A DNA stretch of 64,000 nt from Hyphomicrobiales bacterium (GTDB lineage: Bacteria > Pseudomonadota > Alphaproteobacteria > Rhizobiales > Rhizobiaceae), in contig UICE01000007.1 in the NCBI GenBank assembly GCA_900471815.1, positions 372,001 through 436,000 on the forward strand. The letters run 5' to 3'. The notes under the pieces were generated by a model, which saw only the letters and a program-made list of their open reading frames with translations, searched no databases and was not told the DNA's origin. The translations under genes and the position numbers were made by a program. Of this stretch, positions 58,706 through 64,000 are shown in pieces (the first letter of the stretch is position 1; each line of letters begins with the position of its first letter).

Positions 58706-58755
58706 TTGACCACCTAACTATGCTCTTCTAGCCTGCATTTTGACCAACTAGTCAA
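58706..58755. promoter_or_regulatory. RutR-like operator in the divergent gap
   Basis: TTGACCA-AC-TAGTCAA (58740-58755) matches the RutR consensus TTGACCA-2 nt-TGGTCAA at all but one position. A second, half-site only (TTGACCACCTAACTAT, 58706-58721), lies 34 bp upstream. Both are between the rutR-like gene and the aminotransferase gene. Confidence 0.7.
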
Positions 58756-58849
58756 GTTTTTGGCAATTGGTTTTTGAATCCCCTTAAAGGTTCAATCATT
58801 CGGGAACACAAAACAAGCGGTAATATCCGCAATCAGGAGGCTTCGTCAC

Positions 58850-60175
58850 ATGTCTAAAACGGCAATGGGGACAAACAATCTCGACGCGTTCTGGATGCCT
58901 TTTACGGCAAACAAGCAGTTCAAGCAAAACCCCCGCCTTCTCGTCAGTGCTAAAGACATGCACTATAAGTCTCATGATGGGCGCGAGATCCTCGATGGAA
59001 CTGCCGGTCTCTGGTGCTGCAATGCGGGCCATGGCCGCCCCAAGATCGTCGAAGCCGTTCAAAAGCAAGTTGCAGAGCTTGATTATGCGCCTGCATTCCA
59101 GATGGGGCATCCCAAGGCCTTTGAACTAGCCGCGCGCCTGGCTGCCATGCTGCCATCGCCGCTTGACCATGTGTTTTTCACCAATTCCGGTTCTGAATCG
59201 GTTGATACGGCGCTGAAGATCGCGCTAGCCTATCATCGCGCTAAAGGCAATGGCACCAAGGTCAAGCTGATTGGCCGCGAGCGCGGCTATCATGGCGTTG
59301 GCTTTGGCGGTATTTCCGTTGGTGGTATCTCCGGAAACCGTAAGACTTTCGGCAATGCGCTGAGCGGCATTGACCATATTCGCCATACGCATGATCTGGC
59401 GCGAAATGCCTATACGCGCGGCGAGCCTGAATATGGCGTTGAATTTGCCGATGATCTGGAAAAGGTCATTGCGCTGCACGACGCGTCAAATATTGCGGCC
59501 GTCATTGTAGAGCCGGTGGCGGGTTCGACTGGCGTTCTCATTCCGCCAAAGGGCTATCTCAAGCGCCTGCGCGAGATTTGCACCAAGCACGATATTCTCC
59601 TGATTTTCGATGAAGTAATCACCGGCTTCGGCCGTCTTGGTGCACCATTTGCGGTAGATTATTTCGGCGTGGTGCCTGATTTGGTGACAACCGCCAAGGG
59701 TATCACCAGTGGCGTTATTCCGATGGGCGCGGTTTTCGCTTCGTCGGACATCTATCAGGCCTTCATGAATGGTCCGGAAAATCTGATAGAGCTTTTCCAT
59801 GGCTACACTTATTCCGGCCATCCGGTCGCTTGCGCAGCGGCTCTCGCAACGCTCGACACCTATGAGGAAGAAGGCTTGTTAACCCGCGCATCGGAACTGT
59901 CCGATTATTGGGAGAATGCTCTGCATGCGCTGAAGGGACTGCCGAATGTCATAGACATTCGCAATCTCGGGTTGATTGGCGCCATCGAACTTCAACCCAT
60001 CGACGGCGCCCCGACAAAACGGGCATTCCAGGCTTTCCTCAATGCATACGAAAAGGGCGTGCTGATCCGCACGACTGGCGACATCATCGCCTTGTCTCCG
60101 CCTCTGACAATCAGCAAAGGACAGATCGATCATCTGTTCGATACGCTCGCCGATGTGTTGAAGAACTTGGCATAG
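58850..60175 (+). CDS. Beta-alanine-pyruvate aminotransferase (omega-transaminase)
   Basis: 441-residue PLP enzyme of the class III aminotransferases. N-terminal NLDAFWMPFTANKQFKQNPR and LDGTAGLWCCNAGHGRPKIV, FTNSGSESVDTALKIALAYH, and the PLP lysine in VTTAKGITSGVIPMGAVFAS. The pathway context (hydA and the beta-ureidopropionase follow) supports beta-alanine as amino donor, giving malonate semialdehyde. ATG 58850 with CAGGAGG just upstream. First gene of the downstream operon. Confidence 0.92.
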   Translation: MSKTAMGTNNLDAFWMPFTANKQFKQNPRLLVSAKDMHYKSHDGREILDGTAGLWCCNAGHGRPKIVEAVQKQVAELDYAPAFQMGHPKAFELAARLAAMLPSPLDHVFFTNSGSESVDTALKIALAYHRAKGNGTKVKLIGRERGYHGVGFGGISVGGISGNRKTFGNALSGIDHIRHTHDLARNAYTRGEPEYGVEFADDLEKVIALHDASNIAAVIVEPVAGSTGVLIPPKGYLKRLREICTKHDILLIFDEVITGFGRLGAPFAVDYFGVVPDLVTTAKGITSGVIPMGAVFASSDIYQAFMNGPENLIELFHGYTYSGHPVACAAALATLDTYEEEGLLTRASELSDYWENALHALKGLPNVIDIRNLGLIGAIELQPIDGAPTKRAFQAFLNAYEKGVLIRTTGDIIALSPPLTISKGQIDHLFDTLADVLKNLA

Positions 60176-60185
60176 GAGCGGGCAA

Positions 60186-61433
60186 ATGTCGCTGACAGGA
60201 AATCTTCGGATCAATGGCGACCGCCTTTGGGATAGCCTGATGGAGATGGCCAAAATCGGGCCGGGTCTGCGCGGTGGCAATAATCGCCAGACCCTGACCG
60301 ATGAGGATGGCGAGGGCCGCAGGCTGTTTCAATCCTGGTGTGAGAAAGCCGGCATGACCATGGGCGTAGACACCATGGGCAACATGTTTTTCACGCGTGA
60401 AGGAACTGACCCGGATGCGCTGCCGGTCTATGTCGGCAGCCACCTCGATACACAGCCGACGGGCGGAAAATATGATGGTGTGTTGGGGGTTCTCGGCGGA
60501 CTGGAACTGATCCGCACGCTCAACGATCTTAATATCAAGACCAAGCATCCTATTGTTGTTGTCAACTGGACCAATGAGGAAGGTACGCGCTTTGCCCCGG
60601 CCATGCTGGCTTCCGGTGTATTCGCCGGTATTCATGATGAGCAATGGGCCTATGTTCGCGAAGATGCCAAGGGCAAGAAGTTTGGCGACGAACTGGAGCG
60701 AATCGGCTGGAAGGGTGACGAGAAAGTCGGCGCCCGTAAGATCCATGCGCTGTTCGAACTGCATATTGAGCAGGGACCCATTCTGGAAGCTGAGGGCAAG
60801 GATATCGGCGTTGTCACCCATGGTCAGGGCCTGTGGTGGTTGCAGATCACATTGACGGGCAAGGAAAGCCACACAGGCTCAACCCCAATGCCTATGCGCA
60901 AGAATGCGGGCCTCGGCATGGCGCGCATTACCGAACTGGTTCACGCCGTCGCTATGGCCCACCAGCCAAATGCGGTAGGGGCAATCGGCCATGTCGATGT
61001 TTATCCCAATTCCCGCAATGTCATTCCGGGCAAAGTCGTGTTCACGGTTGATATCCGCTCGCCAGACCTTTCAACGCTTTCCGCAATGAAAGCGGAAATT
61101 GAGGCGAAGGCACCAAAGATTGCCAAGGAGCTTGGCCTCGGCATCGAGATTGAAGAAGCCGGGCATTTTGATCCCGTTACCTTCAACGAAGGCTGCGTCA
61201 CTGCCGTGCGCAATGCTGCGGAGCGGCTTGGCTACAGTCACCGCAATATTGTTTCCGGCGCCGGACATGATGCCTGCTGGATCAACCGCGTTGCGCCGAC
61301 GGCGATGGTAATGTGCCCTTGCGTGGATGGCCTCAGCCACAATGAGGATGAAGAGATTTCGAAGGAATGGGCTGCTGCCGGTACGGATGTCCTGTTGCAT
61401 GCGGTTCTGGAGACGGCGGAGATTCAAGCCTGA
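60186..61433 (+). CDS. N-carbamoyl-beta-alanine amidase (M20 family)
   Basis: 415-residue zinc amidohydrolase that removes CO2 and NH3 from N-carbamoyl-beta-alanine, the third step of reductive pyrimidine degradation. Metal-site segments: YVGSHLDTQPTGGKYDGVLG, VNWTNEEGTRFAPAMLASGV and NIVSGAGHDACWINRVAPTA; the dimerisation domain has SHTGSTPMPMRKNAGLGMAR. ATG 60186, 10 bp after the aminotransferase stop. Similar enzymes hydrolyse other N-carbamoyl amino acids; the context decides the name. Confidence 0.92.
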   Translation: MSLTGNLRINGDRLWDSLMEMAKIGPGLRGGNNRQTLTDEDGEGRRLFQSWCEKAGMTMGVDTMGNMFFTREGTDPDALPVYVGSHLDTQPTGGKYDGVLGVLGGLELIRTLNDLNIKTKHPIVVVNWTNEEGTRFAPAMLASGVFAGIHDEQWAYVREDAKGKKFGDELERIGWKGDEKVGARKIHALFELHIEQGPILEAEGKDIGVVTHGQGLWWLQITLTGKESHTGSTPMPMRKNAGLGMARITELVHAVAMAHQPNAVGAIGHVDVYPNSRNVIPGKVVFTVDIRSPDLSTLSAMKAEIEAKAPKIAKELGLGIEIEEAGHFDPVTFNEGCVTAVRNAAERLGYSHRNIVSGAGHDACWINRVAPTAMVMCPCVDGLSHNEDEEISKEWAAAGTDVLLHAVLETAEIQA

Positions 61434-61490
61434 CCTAGCAACCACATATGCAACATGTTCGGCAAAAGACCAAAAAGGGGAACGAACACA

Positions 61491-62957
61491 ATGCTTGCGA
61501 AACTGATCAAAGGCGGAACAATTATTGCCGCTGACCGCACTTATAAAGCGGATGTGCTGATTGATGGCGACAAGATCGCTGCCATCGGCTCAGATCTTTC
61601 CGGCCAGGACGCCAATTGCGAAATTATTGATGCAACCGGTTGCTTTCTCATGCCCGGCGGTATCGACCCGCATACGCATCTTGAAATGCCTTTCATGGGC
61701 ACCCACTCCAGCGATGATTTTGACACCGGCACCGCCGCGGCGCTGGCAGGTGGAACAACGATGGTTGTCGATTTTGTGCTCCCCGGCGAAGACGGGTTGC
61801 TTGCCGCCTTGCAGGACTGGTTCCAGAAGGCTGGCAAAGCGCGCACCGACTATTCCTTCCACATGGCGATAACCGGATGGAACAAGCAGATCTTCGACGA
61901 AATGCCCAAAGTCGTTGAACGCGGCATCAATACGTTCAAGCACTTCATGGCCTATAAGGGCGCATTGATGGTGGACGACGATGAAATGTTCGCCTCCTTT
62001 CTGCGCTGTGCCGAGATCGGCGCCATGCCGCTTGTCCACGCGGAAAATGGCGATGTGGTTGCCCATCTCCAGCAGAAGCTCCTCGCCGAAGGCAATACCG
62101 GACCGGAGGCTCACGGCTATTCGCGCCCGCCCGAAATAGAAGGTGAGGCGGCTAACCGCGCCATCATGATCGCCGATCAGGCAGGCGTGCCGCTCTATAT
62201 CGTGCATGTTTCCTGCGAACAGTCCCATGAAGCCATTCGCCGCGCGCGTGCCAAGGGTATGCGCGTCTATGGCGAACCTCTGATTCAGCACCTTGTTCTG
62301 GATGAGAGTGAATATAAAAATGAGGACTGGGACTATGCAGCGCGCCGGGTCATGTCGCCGCCTTTCCGTGACAAGATCAACCAAAATGGATTGTGGGCTG
62401 GCCTTGCATCGGGAAGTCTTCAGGTCGTGGCGACAGACCATTGCGCCTTTACCACCGGGCAGAAGCGTTTTGGTGTCGGCGACTTTACCAAAATCCCAAA
62501 CGGCACTGGTGGTCTGGAAGATCGTATGCCCGTGCTTTGGACCAAAGGCGTGCGCACCGGCCGCCTGACACCAAATGAGTTTGTCGCGGTAACGTCGACC
62601 AATATCGCCCAAATTCTCAATATCTACCCGCGCAAGGGAGCGATCTTGCCGGGTTCCGATGCGGATATTGTTATCTGGGACCCCAATGCAACCAAGGTCA
62701 TTTCTGCAAAGTCGCAGAAGTCGGCCATCGACTATAATGTCTTTGAGGGCATTGAAGTGACGGGCCTGCCGCGCATCACTATTTCGCGTGGAGAGATTGC
62801 CTATAGGGATGGCGAAGTGCTTGCGCCGACGGGCAGCGGACGCTTTGTCGAGCGTGAGGCTAACCCCTCTGCCAGCCGCGCACTTTCCACTTGGAAGGAA
62901 CTAACCGCACCGCGTAGAGTGGATCGCGATCCGAAGAACATTCCGGCAGGCGTATGA
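61491..62957 (+). CDS. hydA: Dihydropyrimidinase
   Basis: 488-residue cyclic amidohydrolase opening dihydrouracil/dihydrothymine to the N-carbamoyl beta-amino acid. The binuclear zinc site is visible: GGIDPHTHLEMPFMGTHSSD, the carboxylated Lys in FKHFMAYKGALMVDDDE, and LYIVHVSCEQSHEAIRRARA with VVATDHCAFTTGQKRFGVGD. ATG 61491 has AAAAGGGG (61473-61480); the in-frame codons upstream are not needed. It follows the amidase after 57 bp and overlaps the ABC ATPase by 4 bp. Confidence 0.95.
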   Translation: MLAKLIKGGTIIAADRTYKADVLIDGDKIAAIGSDLSGQDANCEIIDATGCFLMPGGIDPHTHLEMPFMGTHSSDDFDTGTAAALAGGTTMVVDFVLPGEDGLLAALQDWFQKAGKARTDYSFHMAITGWNKQIFDEMPKVVERGINTFKHFMAYKGALMVDDDEMFASFLRCAEIGAMPLVHAENGDVVAHLQQKLLAEGNTGPEAHGYSRPPEIEGEAANRAIMIADQAGVPLYIVHVSCEQSHEAIRRARAKGMRVYGEPLIQHLVLDESEYKNEDWDYAARRVMSPPFRDKINQNGLWAGLASGSLQVVATDHCAFTTGQKRFGVGDFTKIPNGTGGLEDRMPVLWTKGVRTGRLTPNEFVAVTSTNIAQILNIYPRKGAILPGSDADIVIWDPNATKVISAKSQKSAIDYNVFEGIEVTGLPRITISRGEIAYRDGEVLAPTGSGRFVEREANPSASRALSTWKELTAPRRVDRDPKNIPAGV

Positions 62958-63796
62958 TGACAGTCGTCGCGCTCCGACCCAAGGCGAAAATAATGGCTGA
63001 TGCGGCGCCAAAAAATGTAATTGATGTCAAAGACCTTTCGCTGGTCTTCCAGACCAATGATGGCCCCGTCAATGCTTTGTCGAACATCGACCTTGCAGTT
63101 AACAGCGGCGAGTTCGTTTCCTTTATCGGGCCTTCCGGTTGCGGAAAGACCACCTTGTTGCGCGTGATTGCCGATTTGGAGCAGCCCACCTCGGGTAGCA
63201 TATCGGTCAATGGGATGACGCCATCGCAGGCGCGCGAAAAACGTGCCTATGGATATGTTTTTCAAGCGGCCGCGCTCTATCCTTGGCGCACCATTGGCGG
63301 CAATATTTCCCTGCCACTGGAAGTGATGGGCATACCCAAGGAGGAGCGCAAGGCGCGGATCGCCAAGAATCTCGAGCTGGTTAATCTGGCCGGTTTTGAC
63401 AAGAAGTTTCCATGGCAATTATCAGGCGGCATGCAGCAACGCGCATCCATTGCCCGCGCCCTGTCTTTTGATCCCGATATGCTTTTAATGGATGAGCCCT
63501 TCGGTGCGCTGGATGAAATTGTCCGCGATCACCTCAACGAACAATTACTGAAGCTTTGGGCCAAAACGCAAAAGACAGTCATCTTTGTAACCCACTCGAT
63601 TCCCGAGGCAGTTTTTCTCTCGACAAAGATCGTTGTGATGAGTCCGCGTCCGGGCCGGATACACGAAATCATCGATTGCAATCTCGGCTCTGAGCGGACG
63701 TTGGATATTCGCGAAACACCGGAATTTCTGGAAATCGCTCACCGCGTACGTGAAGGCTTGCGGCACGGCCATTCCTATGATGAGGCTCATCTGTGA
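62954..63796 (+). CDS. ABC transporter ATP-binding protein (NitT/TauT type)
   Basis: 280-residue ATPase for import of a small organic solute. Walker A FIGPSGCGKTTLLRVIADLE, signature LSGGMQQRASIARALSFDPD and Walker B MLLMDEPFGALDE. The ATG at 62954 overlaps the hydA stop (ATGA); an ATG at 62993 (MADAAPK) is an alternative start. Position directly after the pyrimidine genes suggests uracil, thymine or a related base as substrate, with a permease starting at its stop. Confidence 0.9.
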   Translation: MMTVVALRPKAKIMADAAPKNVIDVKDLSLVFQTNDGPVNALSNIDLAVNSGEFVSFIGPSGCGKTTLLRVIADLEQPTSGSISVNGMTPSQAREKRAYGYVFQAAALYPWRTIGGNISLPLEVMGIPKEERKARIAKNLELVNLAGFDKKFPWQLSGGMQQRASIARALSFDPDMLLMDEPFGALDEIVRDHLNEQLLKLWAKTQKTVIFVTHSIPEAVFLSTKIVVMSPRPGRIHEIIDCNLGSERTLDIRETPEFLEIAHRVREGLRHGHSYDEAHL

Positions 63797-64000
63797 TGAA
63801 GGAGCGTCAAGGCCTTGCAGCCGTGCTCCACGACAGGGTGATCCCGGTCGGAACCATCCTTTTGGTCATCATCGCGCTCTGGTATGTTTTTGCCATCATT
63901 CTCAACGCGCCATTCGAACGCGACCAGGCGGCGCGTGCCAATACGACCATCTCCACGAGCCAGTTAGTTGCCAATACGATGGCGCAGGAGCGGCCGGTTT
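63796..64000 (+). CDS. ABC transporter permease, 5' part (cut by window end)
   Basis: Only the first 68 residues are present, beginning MKERQGLAAVLHDRVIPVGT with one transmembrane helix (about 17-35) and a periplasmic stretch (LNAPFERDQAARANTTIST). The ATG overlaps the ATPase stop (TGATG), so this is its partner permease in the pyrimidine-linked importer. No stop codon occurs before the window end. Confidence 0.85.
   Translation, partial: MKERQGLAAVLHDRVIPVGTILLVIIALWYVFAIILNAPFERDQAARANTTISTSQLVANTMAQERPV

Overview
The window is a stretch of alphaproteobacterial chromosome, most likely from Hyphomicrobiales and close to Brucellaceae (Brucella/Ochrobactrum/Pseudochrobactrum type). This rests on gene orders I know from that group: aroA-cmk-rpsA next to the FYDLN-domain gene and tRNA-Ala(GGC); hrcA-grpE divergent from rph; rdgB-hemW and rsmI-yraN; cysG-DUF2849-cysI-cysH-DUF934; hsp20-DUF1150; and palindromic intergenic repeats. 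The genus is not certain. No integrase, transposase, prophage or CRISPR was seen. Genes are dense and mostly intact.

Layout. (1) 2-376: tail of uppP. (2) 618-12034: a nine-gene plus-strand operon with a ribose-type ABC importer, a SorC-family regulator, an aldo/keto reductase, a GlpD/EryB-like flavoprotein, a DhnA-type aldolase, an FGGY kinase and a GMC oxidoreductase. It looks like a self-contained polyol or sugar catabolic pathway whose substrate I cannot name. (3) 12052-14180: an NDUFA9-like protein and an orphan LacI regulator with a perfect palindrome upstream. (4) 14509-20712: a small peptide plus membrane protein, then rpsA, an unusual cytidylate kinase fused to an N-terminal membrane domain, a small membrane protein, aroA, the FYDLN gene and tRNA-Ala. 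(5) 20724-26117: mixed accessory genes (NIPSNAP/TetR pair, DMT exporter, OsmC, atypical SDR, Dabb), ending in cueR. (6) 25728-28690: copA-cueR copper operon with a textbook MerR-type promoter.

(7) 28718-34338: Ada-like repair protein, DUF2244, nth, CysZ-like, adenosine kinase, TRIC channel, grpE. (8) 34415-40347: hrcA, rph, VOC, rdgB, hemW, rsmI, yraN and a VOC protein. (9) 40552-46871: a sulfate-assimilation operon with its own ferredoxin reductase and [2Fe-2S] ferredoxin. (10) 46873-50049: nucleoside hydrolase, hsp20-DUF1150, pncB. (11) 50315-54629: RND efflux adaptor and pump. (12) 54988-64000: reductive pyrimidine degradation: preT-preA, a RutR-like regulator, beta-alanine aminotransferase, N-carbamoyl-beta-alanine amidase, dihydropyrimidinase and a NitT/TauT-type ABC transporter cut by the window end. 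RutR-like operator sequences lie in both control regions.

How it works together: the pyrimidine block reduces uracil/thymine (PreTA), opens the ring (HydA), removes the carbamoyl group (amidase) and transaminates beta-alanine, with import by the ABC system. The sulfur block makes siroheme (CysG), reduces APS/PAPS (CysH) and sulfite (CysI), probably with electrons delivered by Fpr and Fdx. The two most unusual items are the membrane-domain/Cmk fusion and the uncharacterised polyol-type operon.
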